From an uncultured bacterium (GTDB lineage: Bacteria; Verrucomicrobiota; Lentisphaeria; Victivallales; Victivallaceae), in contig URVC01000001.1 in the NCBI GenBank assembly GCA_900551245.1, forward strand, positions 1 through 64,000: a stretch of DNA of 64,000 bases. Direction: 5' to 3'. Made by a program: the position numbers and the translations under genes. Positions 24,830 through 33,517 of the stretch are shown piece after piece (position 1 is the stretch's first letter; every line of letters starts with the position of its first letter). The notes under the pieces are model-generated. The model searched no databases, was not told where the DNA came from, and saw nothing but the letters and a program-made list of their open reading frames with translations.

Positions 24830-26203
24830 TCAGCCGCGCCGCGGCAGGCAGTGCTTTTCCAGAAAAGCCACGATCGGCGCCGGATTTTCCAGCGAGTGCG
24901 GATGATGCCCCACACCCGGCTTGTGGATCATCTCCACCTCGCCGCCGAGCGCCCGGTAACGCGGCTCCACGATCAGCGCATTTTCTTCCGGCGGAACGGT
25001 TTCATCCGCGTCGGAACAGACGATCAGAAGCGGAATTTTCGCATTTGCCAGCGGCGCAAGATTGTCCACCGGGTTGCCTTTCCAGGCCAGCGCCTCGGCC
25101 TCGGTGAACCCGTAAGCGGCAAGACAGCGCTTCCACTCCTCCGACGCGCGGCGATACGGCCAGCTCTTAAAGTCACAGACCGGGTTGTCCAGATAGAGGC
25201 AGGCGACCTTGTCCGTATTTTTCGCCGCCCAGTTCACGGTGTCCAGCCCGCCGCGGCTGAAGCCGGCCAGCGCACAACGCGGTGCAAATCCCAGCTTCGT
25301 TAAAAATGCGTAGAGCAGATCGAACCGGCGGTTCGACTCCGGCGAGCCGTACAGTTCCTCCACTCGGATGTGTGCGATATGCCAGCCGCGCCGCAGAAGC
25401 TCAAGATCCGCATAGGGGAAAGCACCGAAAAAACGGGCCCGCCAGAGCCACGGTTTTCCCGGCGCCGGGGCGCAGTTCGGCTTCACGAGGATGCACCGCT
25501 CTCCGTTCAGAGTGAAGTCGTATCGCGCAAATCCGTTCCAGTCTGAAACTTTGCCGGGGAAATCGGTTTCGAATGCCCCATCCAGATTCAGCATGAGATT
25601 CCGCCGCGCCAGCATGCCCCGGAGATAGTCCGCCACCAGATCCGCCTGGCGTTCGATCCCCGTCTCCTGATAGTGATATCCATCCGCAAGGCGGTATTCC
25701 GGATGGTTCAGCATCGCCGAGTAGAGGTCGAGCGTCGGGATGTTTCGTTCCGCCATGACCTCTGCCGCGATGGCATTCCGGCGCAGTACGATGGCGTTCT
25801 TCACCGGTTCCAGTTCCGCCGGAGAATCCGGCACCGTGAGCGGAGTGGAATTCCGCCAGGCAAGCATCGCCCGGGTGCTGTGGCGCAGGGTGTCGGCAAA
25901 CGCCTCCAGCCCGGCGCGGTAGCACTCATCCGGGCAGTCGATGCCGTGCAACCCGTTGTTGAACAAAATGACGTCGATCGGTTCATCCGCCAGCGCGAGC
26001 GCAAGTTCGCGATAAATCGCCGGATCCCCCACAATCTTCGAAGTGGAGTAAAATCCGACGGTCGCCTCCCCCTGCAGACGCCGGGCGACCGCCTGCCCGT
26101 GGCCGACGACAATCGAGTCGCCGATGAGCAGAATCCGCGGCAGATGGCGTTCCGGCGTGTCAAACCAGTAGAACTGACACCATTCGACCTTTTCCCGTTT
26201 CAT
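24830..26203 (-). CDS. SGNH hydrolase fused to alpha/beta hydrolase
   Basis: A 457-residue two-domain esterase. Residues about 20-205 form an SGNH/GDSL hydrolase: ILLIGDSIVVGHG carries the nucleophile Ser, FNNGLHGID the oxyanion Asn, and DGYHYQETG the Asp-His pair. Residues about 210-457 form an alpha/beta hydrolase with nucleophile GFSRGG (about 324), SDADETVPP and the catalytic His in GVGHHPHS. No signal peptide, so it should be cytoplasmic. Two independent esterase sites in one chain suggest removal of different acyl groups from one glycan. It has its own GGAGGA ribosome site and converges on the pseudopilin gene. Confidence 0.8.
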   Translation of the reverse strand: MKREKVEWCQFYWFDTPERHLPRILLIGDSIVVGHGQAVARRLQGEATVGFYSTSKIVGDPAIYRELALALADEPIDVILFNNGLHGIDCPDECYRAGLEAFADTLRHSTRAMLAWRNSTPLTVPDSPAELEPVKNAIVLRRNAIAAEVMAERNIPTLDLYSAMLNHPEYRLADGYHYQETGIERQADLVADYLRGMLARRNLMLNLDGAFETDFPGKVSDWNGFARYDFTLNGERCILVKPNCAPAPGKPWLWRARFFGAFPYADLELLRRGWHIAHIRVEELYGSPESNRRFDLLYAFLTKLGFAPRCALAGFSRGGLDTVNWAAKNTDKVACLYLDNPVCDFKSWPYRRASEEWKRCLAAYGFTEAEALAWKGNPVDNLAPLANAKIPLLIVCSDADETVPPEENALIVEPRYRALGGEVEMIHKPGVGHHPHSLENPAPIVAFLEKHCLPRRG

Positions 26204-26283
26204 TCGATATCCTCCCGGATGTTGTATATTTTTCGGAGTAAAAACAATACTCTCATCTGTTTTCCCAACCGCAGATCACGGCA

Positions 26284-28140
26284 TCAGGAGCAGAACCAGC
26301 CCAGCCGGAGCAGCAGAGCCGCCGCCGGAGCCGACGCCGGGACGCCGGGCAGCAGCACCCCAAGCAGCTCGAACAGCAGCGCCCCCGCCAGAAGCCCCGC
26401 CCCACACCAGAAAACCGACGCCGTCTGCGTCAGCCGGGATTCCGCCTGTCCGGCCAGCCGGCTGCGCACCATGCCGGCCGCCAGCGCCGCACAGACGGCA
26501 ATCAGCAGATAGCCCGGCTCGAACAGAAGAAACCGCCACGGCAGCAACAGAGAAAACGGCAACAGCGCCGCCAGCACCACAAACCAGCGTTCCACCCGGA
26601 GCCGCAGAATGGAGTCGCACCACATCAGGCCGCCTGTCGCCACAAGCAGTACCGCCGGAATTCCGGTGAACAGCTCCCGGCGGTCAAATCCCTGCCAGGC
26701 CGCCAGCAGAACGAGAGCGAATCCGGCGGCATTTTCCGTCAGCAGCACCCGGGCCCGCCAGGAACCGCTGCGGCAGCACAGCGGCCGCAGCAGCAGCCAG
26801 AGCACCGGAATGCCCCAGAGAAGCACACGGGGCAGTTCCGGCACAGGAAGCCGGAAGCCGGAAGCCGACACCGTGCCGACGCCTCCGCCGATTGGACCGG
26901 CCGAAACCGGTCGCTCTTCCGCCGCCGCGTAGAGGGCGGCAAAGATTCCCGCCGGCATGAAAAGATTGCCCTCACTGAACGCGCGCTGATGCCCCTGCAG
27001 CCGACTGTCCAGCACGCCGAGGTCGGCGGTCAGGGCGGCGTCGCGGGAGACGGCGAGGAAGCGCCCTCCGCCGCCCGGCAGTTCCGCCGTATGCAGTCCG
27101 TCCGGGAGAATTCCCCGGAATGCGACGGGGAGCACCAGCACGCCGCGTTTCGGCTCGGTGCGCTCCAGTGCCAGCATGACAAACTCCTGCAGTGCCGCAG
27201 GAGAGACCGGCGGCAGATTCTCCAGATAGACCAGATCGTACCGGCGGGTCAGTTCCGGCAGAATCCGCCCCGGTCTCCCCTCGTAGGAGTTCACCTTGAG
27301 CGAGGCTTCGCCAAAACGGGCGGCCGCCCGCGGCCAGATGCAGTCGACACTCGCCACGTAAGGAAGCGCCGCCCAGACCGCAGGCAGGGGCGAATGCAGA
27401 TCCGAGACGAAGAGAAAATGCATCCCCTCCTTTGCCGCCGGCATCAGCGACGCGGGCAGCGCCGGAGCGATGGAGACATCCTTGAGGTTGCGCGGCGCGC
27501 TGCGCAGGGTCCAGCCGCTGTAAATCGGAGCGGCCAGCGCAACGGCAATCGGCAGAGCGGCAACCGGCAGAATCCGCCAGACCCGATGCAGCGGCAGATT
27601 CCAGAGAAACGCCGCCAGAAACACCGGCAGCAGAACCAGCCCCGGCACACAGTTGCCATGAAAGAAAAGGATATCGGCCGCCAGTCCGAGCAGAAACCCG
27701 ATGCCGCACGCCGCCCGGCAGAGTGTTCCGCAGGAGCCGGCGGGGAGAGTGCAGAAGAATCCACCGGCCGCCGCTCCGGCCGCCGCGCTCCGCCAGGGAG
27801 CCCCCGGCTCGATCAGCAACAGAATTTCCAGCAGAAACACGCTGAGCACCGGCAGGAAGCGACCGGGAATCATCCGTATTAGCCATGCACCGGCCGCGAG
27901 ACCGCCGCCCCACAGCGCGGGCACCGGCCAGAGGGAAAGATTCCAGCCCGAAGAGAGCGAAGCGACCGTCAGAGAATAGGCCTCCGACGCTCCGAAGAAG
28001 GCGCCGCCGGACAACGCGGTGAACCAGAGGCTTTTCCGGCAAATCGATGCGCTGTTTTCGCCCGACGGATCCAATTGTAACTGCCCCCTTCTGTAAAACC
28101 GTATTGAAATATATCTCTGAATCTGCAAAAAATCCACCAT
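26284..28140 (-). CDS. Polytopic membrane protein of unknown function
   Basis: A 618-residue protein with about six hydrophobic segments before residue 215, a soluble middle region (about 235-385) and about six more segments at the C-terminus. The soluble part (DLVYLENLPPVSPAALQEFV, later LVLPVAFRGILP) is faintly like the methyltransferase-like core of membrane-fused spermidine-synthase proteins, but no cofactor motif is convincing. The start at 28140 has only a weak ribosome site, and later starts are possible. It lies upstream of and in the same direction as the two-domain esterase. Confidence 0.6.
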   Translation of the reverse strand: MVDFLQIQRYISIRFYRRGQLQLDPSGENSASICRKSLWFTALSGGAFFGASEAYSLTVASLSSGWNLSLWPVPALWGGGLAAGAWLIRMIPGRFLPVLSVFLLEILLLIEPGAPWRSAAAGAAAGGFFCTLPAGSCGTLCRAACGIGFLLGLAADILFFHGNCVPGLVLLPVFLAAFLWNLPLHRVWRILPVAALPIAVALAAPIYSGWTLRSAPRNLKDVSIAPALPASLMPAAKEGMHFLFVSDLHSPLPAVWAALPYVASVDCIWPRAAARFGEASLKVNSYEGRPGRILPELTRRYDLVYLENLPPVSPAALQEFVMLALERTEPKRGVLVLPVAFRGILPDGLHTAELPGGGGRFLAVSRDAALTADLGVLDSRLQGHQRAFSEGNLFMPAGIFAALYAAAEERPVSAGPIGGGVGTVSASGFRLPVPELPRVLLWGIPVLWLLLRPLCCRSGSWRARVLLTENAAGFALVLLAAWQGFDRRELFTGIPAVLLVATGGLMWCDSILRLRVERWFVVLAALLPFSLLLPWRFLLFEPGYLLIAVCAALAAGMVRSRLAGQAESRLTQTASVFWCGAGLLAGALLFELLGVLLPGVPASAPAAALLLRLGWFCS

Positions 28141-28146
28141 TTCCGG

Positions 28147-28175
28147 TTGCTATTTTGGCGTAACGTGGTTATTTT
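28147..28175 (+). promoter_or_regulatory. Promoter of the phosphofructokinase gene
   Basis: TTGCTA (28147-28152), 17-base spacer, TATTTT (28170-28175) lie 37 bases before the ATG. Confidence 0.5.
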
Positions 28176-28211
28176 ACTGCGGAATATCATGAAACAGAGG
28201 AGACGCTTCCC

Positions 28212-29498
28212 ATGAAAGCTGAAGATTTCCGGATTTCAAAACTCGGCAAAGCGACAATCGCCTCGCCGATCCGTCAGATTGAATTTATTTCCGATGAAGC
28301 CTCGGTGGCCTACGATTCGGATCCGCACCTTCTCGCCCAGTACCTCCGGCGCGGCGTGGAGATTCCGGCATTCGAACAGGCGGGGCCCCGGGCGAAAATC
28401 TATCACGACCCGGCATGGACCAAAGCGGCCATCCTCACTGCCGGCGGCCTCTGCCCCGGCCTCAACGACGTCATCAAATTTCTCACCCGCACGCTGCGCA
28501 TTCAATACGGCGTGCCGCTGGTCTATGGCATCCGCTACGGCTATCGCGGCCTCAACCCCGATCACAAACTTCAGCCGATTCTGCTCGACGACGCCAACAC
28601 CGATGACATTCACGAATCCGGCGGAACCATCCTCGGCAGCTCCCGCGGCGCGGAAGATCCCGTCGTGATGGTCGATACGCTCGCCAGAATGAACATCAAC
28701 GTTCTCTTCTGCATCGGCGGAGACGGCACGGCGCGCGGCGCCCACGATATCGCGCAGGAAGCGGCGCGGCGCGGTCTCTCCATCAGCGTCATCGCCATCC
28801 CCAAGACGATCGACAACGACATCGCCTTCATCGACAAATCCTTCGGATTCGAGACCGCGGTCTACATGGCCGGGATGTTCGCCACCGGCGCCCACAGCGA
28901 AGCCAAGGGAGCTTACAACGGAATCGGCCTTATCAAGGTGATGGGGCGTGATTCCGGCTTCATCGCCGCCTACGCGACGCTGGCCAACTCCTACGTCAAC
29001 TACTGCCTCGTCCCCGAAGAGAAGTTCACTCTCGATGACGACGGGCCGCACGCACTGCTGCCGCACCTGGCCGCACGCATGGAAGAGAAGCATCACGCGG
29101 TCATCATGGTGGCGGAAGGCGCCGGCCAGGAGCTCTTCGAAAACGCCGCCGCTCAGCGCGACGCCTCCGGTAACCTGCTCAACAAGGACATCGGGCTGCT
29201 GCTCAAGGAGAAGATCAACGACTACTTCAAAGCGAGATCGCTCGAGGTGAACGTCAAATATTTCGATCTGGCCTACACCATCCGCAGTGTGCCCGCCCAC
29301 GGTGCGGATGCGGTTTTCTGCGCAATGCTCGCGCAGAACGCGGTGCACGCGGCAATGGCGGGGCGCACGGATATGGTGATCGGGCACTGGGGAACCCATT
29401 TCACGCATGTGCCGATTGCACTGGCAACCCGTGAACGCAAGAAGATCAAACTTGACAGTCCGCTCTGGACCAGTGTCAAGGCAACCACAATATTCTGA
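28212..29498 (+). CDS. ATP-dependent 6-phosphofructokinase, long form
   Basis: A 428-residue kinase of glycolysis converting fructose-6-phosphate to the 1,6-bisphosphate. GGLCPGLNDV binds nucleotide. GGDGT (about residue 168) keeps the glycine typical of ATP users, where pyrophosphate enzymes have Asp. PKTIDNDI (about 197) has the lysine of the long and plant/trypanosome-type group, where E. coli PfkA has Gly. FETAVYMA and MGRDSGFIAAYA follow. The combination points to the ATP-using long group, but phosphoryl donor should be tested. It is followed closely by the prenyl synthase gene, with which it may be co-transcribed. Confidence 0.88.
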   Translation: MKAEDFRISKLGKATIASPIRQIEFISDEASVAYDSDPHLLAQYLRRGVEIPAFEQAGPRAKIYHDPAWTKAAILTAGGLCPGLNDVIKFLTRTLRIQYGVPLVYGIRYGYRGLNPDHKLQPILLDDANTDDIHESGGTILGSSRGAEDPVVMVDTLARMNINVLFCIGGDGTARGAHDIAQEAARRGLSISVIAIPKTIDNDIAFIDKSFGFETAVYMAGMFATGAHSEAKGAYNGIGLIKVMGRDSGFIAAYATLANSYVNYCLVPEEKFTLDDDGPHALLPHLAARMEEKHHAVIMVAEGAGQELFENAAAQRDASGNLLNKDIGLLLKEKINDYFKARSLEVNVKYFDLAYTIRSVPAHGADAVFCAMLAQNAVHAAMAGRTDMVIGHWGTHFTHVPIALATRERKKIKLDSPLWTSVKATTIF

Positions 29499-29523
29499 AG
29501 CTATTACACGAAAGGCGAATCCC

Positions 29524-30591
29524 ATGATCGACCAGCTCAGAAAAATCGCCGAAAGCATCGACCAGCTTCTGGCGGAAGATGAATTCCCATTCTCCATCCG
29601 TCCGGACTACCTGGCGGAGGCGGTTCACGCCTACCCGGTCCGCGGCGGCAAACGGTTGCGCCCTGCCCTGCTGATCTGGAGCTGCGGCCTGCTGGGCGGC
29701 GATGAGGCAAAAGCGCTCTATCCGGCCGCCGCCGTCGAGGTCTATCACAACTGGACCCTTGTCCACGACGACATCATCGACCGGGACGACACCCGGCGCG
29801 GCATGCCGACCGCCCATGTGCAGCTTGCGACGGAACTGCAGAAGCGTTTCCAGCTCTCCCCGGAACAGGCGGCCCGCGCCGGAGAGGATTTTGCGATTCT
29901 TGCCGGCGACCTTCAGCAGGGATGGGCAAACGATCTGCTTCTGCGCTCGACGGAACACGGGGTCCCCGCGGAGGTGGCGGTGGCGTTGTCGCGCAACCTC
30001 CAGAAACTCGCCAATCGTGAACTTATCAGCGGCGAAGCTCTCGATGTGGAGTTCTCTTTGCGGGAACTTGCGGAACTTCACCCCGATTCGCTCCGGCGCA
30101 TGCTCTCCGGCAAAACCAGCGCCCTGCTGGAATTCTGCACCGAATCCGGCGGAATGCTCGCCCTGGAGGAGTGCAATCCGGCTCGCGAGGAGATCGTCCG
30201 GCTGGGGGAATTCGCTCACGCCGCCGGAATCGCCTTCCAGCTGCGCGACGACTACCTGGGGATTTTCGGCGATTTTCAGTCGCTCGGCAAACCGCTCGGC
30301 AACGATCTGCGCGAGGGGAAAGCGACCATCCTCCTGCTGGAGACGATGCGCATGGCGAACTCCGCGGACCGGGAGGAGCTGCAGAGCCTCATCGGGCTTC
30401 CGGAATACTCCACGGAAACGTTGAACCGGGTCCGCCGGATCATGCGTGATTCCGGAGCCGCCGCGGCGACCACGGCAGAGGCCGCGCAGCTGGCGGAACA
30501 GGCGAGAAACATCCTGCGCGGATTCCCGGACAACGCCTGCCGGCAGAACATGCTGGATCTCATCAACTTTCTGATCAACCGCGAGCGTTAG
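29524..30591 (+). CDS. Polyprenyl (farnesyl/geranylgeranyl-type) diphosphate synthase
   Basis: A 355-residue trans-prenyltransferase making linear isoprenoid diphosphates from IPP. The first aspartate-rich motif is DDIIDRDDTRR (about 82-92) and the second DDYLG in AFQLRDDYLGIFGD (about 240). PVRGGKRLRPAL binds pyrophosphate. Product length cannot be read safely. The ATG at 29524 with AAAGG upstream is preferred to a start inside the preceding gene. Substrate comes from the MEP pathway, represented here by dxr and ispG. A strong terminator follows at 30620. Confidence 0.88.
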   Translation: MIDQLRKIAESIDQLLAEDEFPFSIRPDYLAEAVHAYPVRGGKRLRPALLIWSCGLLGGDEAKALYPAAAVEVYHNWTLVHDDIIDRDDTRRGMPTAHVQLATELQKRFQLSPEQAARAGEDFAILAGDLQQGWANDLLLRSTEHGVPAEVAVALSRNLQKLANRELISGEALDVEFSLRELAELHPDSLRRMLSGKTSALLEFCTESGGMLALEECNPAREEIVRLGEFAHAAGIAFQLRDDYLGIFGDFQSLGKPLGNDLREGKATILLLETMRMANSADREELQSLIGLPEYSTETLNRVRRIMRDSGAAAATTAEAAQLAEQARNILRGFPDNACRQNMLDLINFLINRER

Positions 30592-30599
30592 CCGCGGCA

Positions 30600-30614
30600 G
30601 GGACAAATTGTCCC
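30600..30614. promoter_or_regulatory. Palindrome upstream of the sigma54 promoter
   Basis: GGGACAA-A-TTGTCCC is a perfect inverted repeat about 100-115 bases upstream of the predicted Hsp20 transcript start. That distance suits a site for a sigma54 activator. No activator gene is in the window. Confidence 0.4.
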
Positions 30615-30619
30615 GCCCT

Positions 30620-30662
30620 GTCCCGCACCGTGTCGAAATGTCACGGCCGGGACTTTTTTTTT
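30620..30662 (+). terminator. Intrinsic terminator after the prenyl synthase gene
   Basis: GTCCCG-CA-CCGTG (30620-30632) pairs with CACGG-C-CGGGAC (30642-30653), followed by nine T. Confidence 0.85.
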
Positions 30663-30687
30663 GCTTTTTTTCTGCCGTGATTTCAAA

Positions 30688-30704
30688 TTGGCACGCCCCT
30701 TGCT
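30688..30704 (+). promoter_or_regulatory. Sigma54 (RpoN) promoter of the hsp20 pair
   Basis: TTGGCACG-CCCC-TTGCT (30688-30704) matches the -24/-12 consensus TGGCACG-N4-TTGCW exactly, with the invariant GG (30690-30691) and GC (30702-30703) ten bases apart. Transcription should start near 30715, about 50 bases before the first hsp20 ATG. An enhancer-binding activator would be required. Confidence 0.85.
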
Positions 30705-30763
30705 ATTCCTGCAGTCGAAGAACCGGTGAAAACCGGAAAAGAGATTTTTCAAGGAGGTAAATT

Positions 30764-31228
30764 ATGAATATGATTGCAAGATGGAATCACGGAAACGGCC
30801 TGATCCCGGTGACCCTGCGCGGTGTGGATGATATCTTCCGTGCGGTGCTGGACCGGATGAGCACCGATTTCAGTCCGGAGCTCATGTTTGACAACGGCAA
30901 TTCGCCGCGGCTGGAGATGGAGGTCGGCAAGGATGCCGTCACCGCCAAACTCCCGATCGCCGGTTGCCGTCCGGAGGATATTGATATCGAAGTTGTCGGC
31001 GACAATCTGACCATCCGCGCGACGCGGCAGATGGAAGAGCCGAAGGATGAGAAGGCGCACTATCTCCGGCGCGAACGCTCCTATGAAGAGTATGAAGAGA
31101 GCGTCAAACTCCCGGTGCGCGTCAAAGGCGGCGAAACCAAAGCGGAGTATGTCGACGGTGTTCTGACCGTCACGCTGCCCCGTGAAGAGGAAGCCCAGCC
31201 CCGCACCCATGTGGTCAAAGTACATTAA
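30764..31228 (+). CDS. Small heat shock protein, Hsp20/alpha-crystallin
   Basis: A 154-residue ATP-independent chaperone that holds unfolding proteins. The alpha-crystallin domain spans about 45-145: LEMEVGKDAVTAKLPIAG, EVVGDNLTIRATRQ, and the closing VDGVLTVTLPRE. The C-terminus THVVKVH resembles the short V/I-x-V/I oligomerisation motif. A strong ribosome site (AAGGAGG) precedes the ATG. It is the first of two hsp20 genes behind the sigma54 promoter, so synthesis should depend on RpoN and an activator instead of only on general heat shock control. Confidence 0.93.
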   Translation: MNMIARWNHGNGLIPVTLRGVDDIFRAVLDRMSTDFSPELMFDNGNSPRLEMEVGKDAVTAKLPIAGCRPEDIDIEVVGDNLTIRATRQMEEPKDEKAHYLRRERSYEEYEESVKLPVRVKGGETKAEYVDGVLTVTLPREEEAQPRTHVVKVH

Positions 31229-31258
31229 TGCAACAACGATAGAACAGGAGGCAACAAT

Positions 31259-31606
31259 ATGAGTGACGATGTCATGAAAGTTACGGACGGCGAACTTCAC
31301 GAGGAAACTCTGGAGATCATGCCGCTGGTGGATATTCTCGACGGCAGCGACGGTGTGACGATGTGGTTTGAAGTGCCCGGCGCCAATTCCAAGAGCGTCA
31401 ACATCGAAGTGAAAGAGGGCGTGATGACCATGACCGCGGACAGCTCCCTGCGCCGCGACGGCAAGAAGCTGGTGTTCAAACGTGTGTTCCAGCTCGCCGA
31501 CAGTGTCGATGTCGAGAAGATCACCGCCAAGACCCAGGACGGCGTTCTGACGCTGAATATTCCGAAGTCGGAGAGTGCCCGGGTCCACAAGATCAAGGTC
31601 AGCTGA
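31259..31606 (+). CDS. Small heat shock protein, Hsp20, second copy
   Basis: A 115-residue alpha-crystallin protein: LVDILDGSDGVTMWFEVPGA, EVKEGVMTMTAD, and TQDGVLTLNIPKSE near the end, with a C-terminal KIKV motif. It lacks most of an N-terminal arm, so it is shorter than its neighbour, and the two are clearly diverged. It starts 30 bases after the first copy behind its own AGGAGG site. The pair may form mixed oligomers, which is inference. A terminator follows. Confidence 0.92.
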   Translation: MSDDVMKVTDGELHEETLEIMPLVDILDGSDGVTMWFEVPGANSKSVNIEVKEGVMTMTADSSLRRDGKKLVFKRVFQLADSVDVEKITAKTQDGVLTLNIPKSESARVHKIKVS

Positions 31607-31634
31607 TACAGAACAGTATCTCATTCTCCACAAA

Positions 31635-31675
31635 GGGGCCGCTGCAAAGAACCTGCAGCGCCCCCTTTTTTCTTT
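31635..31675 (+). terminator. Intrinsic terminator after the hsp20 operon
   Basis: GGGGCCGCTGCA (31635-31646) pairs with TGCAGCGCCCCC (31654-31665), with one mismatch, then TTTTTTCTTT. Confidence 0.8.
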
Positions 31676-31712
31676 CTCCGCGCGCAATCGCCGGAGAAGA
31701 GCAGATCAACAG

Positions 31713-32951
31713 CTACGGCTGTACGGCCGGAGCCTGCGGAACCGACGCCCCCGGCTGGGGCGAGAGCGCCTGCGCCTTCTCTTTTGCCCCATTCAGCGCC
31801 GGCAGAAGGATGCCGGAGAGAATTGCCATCGTCGATATGCTCGAAGAAGAGATGTTCCAGTTGGAACGCGTGGTCGAGGCGAATCCATCCTTTTCCCGGG
31901 TGGTGACGGAGCAGAAGACCGGCGGTGGAACCTTCTGAAGAAATCCGGCGATCATCGGCTCCTCCACCTGCATGACCAGCAGGTTCCAGATCGGCTGGTC
32001 GATGTTCACATAAAAGAATCCGAGCCCCCGGGCGGGAATTCCTGCCAGATAGCCGCGGAAGGTCGGCGACTGCATCAATCCGCCCTTGAGCATCGACTCC
32101 AGCCGGGCGTCACTGTAGAAAGTGAGTGTACCGTTGGCCGTCACCAGTTCCGGGATCACCGGCAGCGGCAGACCGACGACCGAGTAACGGCCGGCGCTCT
32201 TTTGCGTCAGCTGGAGACCGCCCTTCTCCTGCAGCAGCTTGAAGAGCACGCTGTCCCGGTCCGGCATCGACAGCCGGAGCATGGGCAGAGGCGACACGGA
32301 GGGGTCCGCGGAGACCACCACCAGCGACCAGGTGCCGGAAAGCGTCTTCAGCAGCGCGGAAAGTTCAACTCCGGCCGCAGTACGGCACGCCGCTTCCAGC
32401 TGGGCCGGAATCGCTTTGATTTCCGGCGACAGCTCGGCAGATGCCGCAAACTCCTTGACCAGCGAATTCCAGGCAGCGGAGAAATCAAACCGGTACTCGA
32501 ATGCCAGCCGGGTCGATTCCGGCAGCTGAGCCGGCAGCTGCATCGCCCAGTTCTCTCTGCCGGAGAGATCGAACAATACACCCGGCAGAGAACTGTTCCC
32601 GGTGTACAGATAGGAGCGGTAGGCGGTCAATCCGTCCGGAAGCTGTTTCGTGCTGGATCCCATCGCCTGAATTGCATCCAGATGCAGTATGCGAACTGCG
32701 GCGAGGATTCCCTGAAGCAGTTGGCGCATTTCCGGCTTGACATCGGCGGAAGAACCGCACAGGTCGCCGAGCAGCTCCTGCACCTTCGCCAGCTCCTCCC
32801 GGCAACTGCCGTAATAGAGAGAGGAACCGCCCTTGTCAAGGTGAGCCATCGTGGCGTTGAAGGCAACGGAATCATCCACCGCTGCGGGAGCGGCAAACGC
32901 GGTCGAGCAGGCCAGACAGCCCGCGGCGCAGGAAATCAAAAATCTTCTCAT
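31713..32951 (-). CDS. Exported protein of unknown function
   Basis: A 412-residue protein with a signal peptide (MRRFLISCAAGCLACSTAFA). The body is mostly soluble, and a hydrophobic stretch near the C-terminus (ISTMAILSGILLPALNGAKE, about 380-399) resembles the region after a pseudopilin helix but is at the wrong end. A proline/glutamine-rich tail closes the protein. No family recognised. The ATG at 32951 is chosen for its AGGAGG site. An upstream in-frame ATG at 33023 would put a probable -35 (TTGCAA 33018-33023) inside the coding region. The gene follows the polyphosphate operon in the same direction but probably has its own promoter. Confidence 0.7.
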   Translation of the reverse strand: MRRFLISCAAGCLACSTAFAAPAAVDDSVAFNATMAHLDKGGSSLYYGSCREELAKVQELLGDLCGSSADVKPEMRQLLQGILAAVRILHLDAIQAMGSSTKQLPDGLTAYRSYLYTGNSSLPGVLFDLSGRENWAMQLPAQLPESTRLAFEYRFDFSAAWNSLVKEFAASAELSPEIKAIPAQLEAACRTAAGVELSALLKTLSGTWSLVVVSADPSVSPLPMLRLSMPDRDSVLFKLLQEKGGLQLTQKSAGRYSVVGLPLPVIPELVTANGTLTFYSDARLESMLKGGLMQSPTFRGYLAGIPARGLGFFYVNIDQPIWNLLVMQVEEPMIAGFLQKVPPPVFCSVTTREKDGFASTTRSNWNISSSSISTMAILSGILLPALNGAKEKAQALSPQPGASVPQAPAVQP

Positions 32952-33040
32952 CACATCCTCCTGTCGTTTGAAGAATCTCCGGGGACCCTGCCCGTACAAT
33001 ATCAGCATTTTGCAGGTTTGCAAACAACCGAGGATAAAAT

Positions 33041-33514
33041 TTATCGAAGTTTTACCCGCATCGGAGTGAAGCGGACTCCGGATTCCACCCGCTCCGGGCC
33101 GTCGGCGGAGAACCCGAGATGGCGGTACGCCTCCACCGCGCGCGGCGCGGCAAACACCGTCAGCTCCGTCAGGTCAGGCTGCGCTTTTCCGCACAGTGTC
33201 ACCGCGCGGGTCAGGAGCCGGCGGCCGATGCCGCCGCACTGAAACTCCGGCTCGACAAAGAACATCGAAATGTGGGAAAAATCCCGCAGTTCCAGCACGC
33301 CGATCACCTCGTGCTCCCATTCGGCAACGATGGTGGAACAGCCGTCACTCTGCCGGGCGGCGATCGCCTCCGGCAGAATGTAGGCGAGAAAGGCCTGACA
33401 CCCATCCGGCTCGTAGCAGGGCCGGATGGAATCCTCGAAACAGGCCAGCGCCACCCGGCAGATGCCGGGCGCATCCCCCGGCCGGTAAATTCGAAGACGC
33501 GGTTCGCCCGCCAT
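33041..33514 (-). CDS. GNAT family N-acetyltransferase
   Basis: A 157-residue acetyl-CoA-dependent acetyltransferase. The pattern RIYRPGDAPGICRVALACFE at the start, VIGVLELRDFSHISMFFVEP and the acetyl-CoA loop QCGGIGRRLLTRAV are typical, as is VEAYRHLGF at the end. Substrate is unknown. It begins three bases after the Ppk stop, so it is translated from the polyphosphate operon. Confidence 0.88.
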   Translation of the reverse strand: MAGEPRLRIYRPGDAPGICRVALACFEDSIRPCYEPDGCQAFLAYILPEAIAARQSDGCSTIVAEWEHEVIGVLELRDFSHISMFFVEPEFQCGGIGRRLLTRAVTLCGKAQPDLTELTVFAAPRAVEAYRHLGFSADGPERVESGVRFTPMRVKLR

Positions 33515-33517
33515 GGG

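Noticed and set aside
30600..30763. CIRCE/HrcA operator for the hsp20 genes.
   Set aside because: The nine-base half-site TTAGCACTC with its inverted partner is not present; the sigma54 element explains the promoter better.
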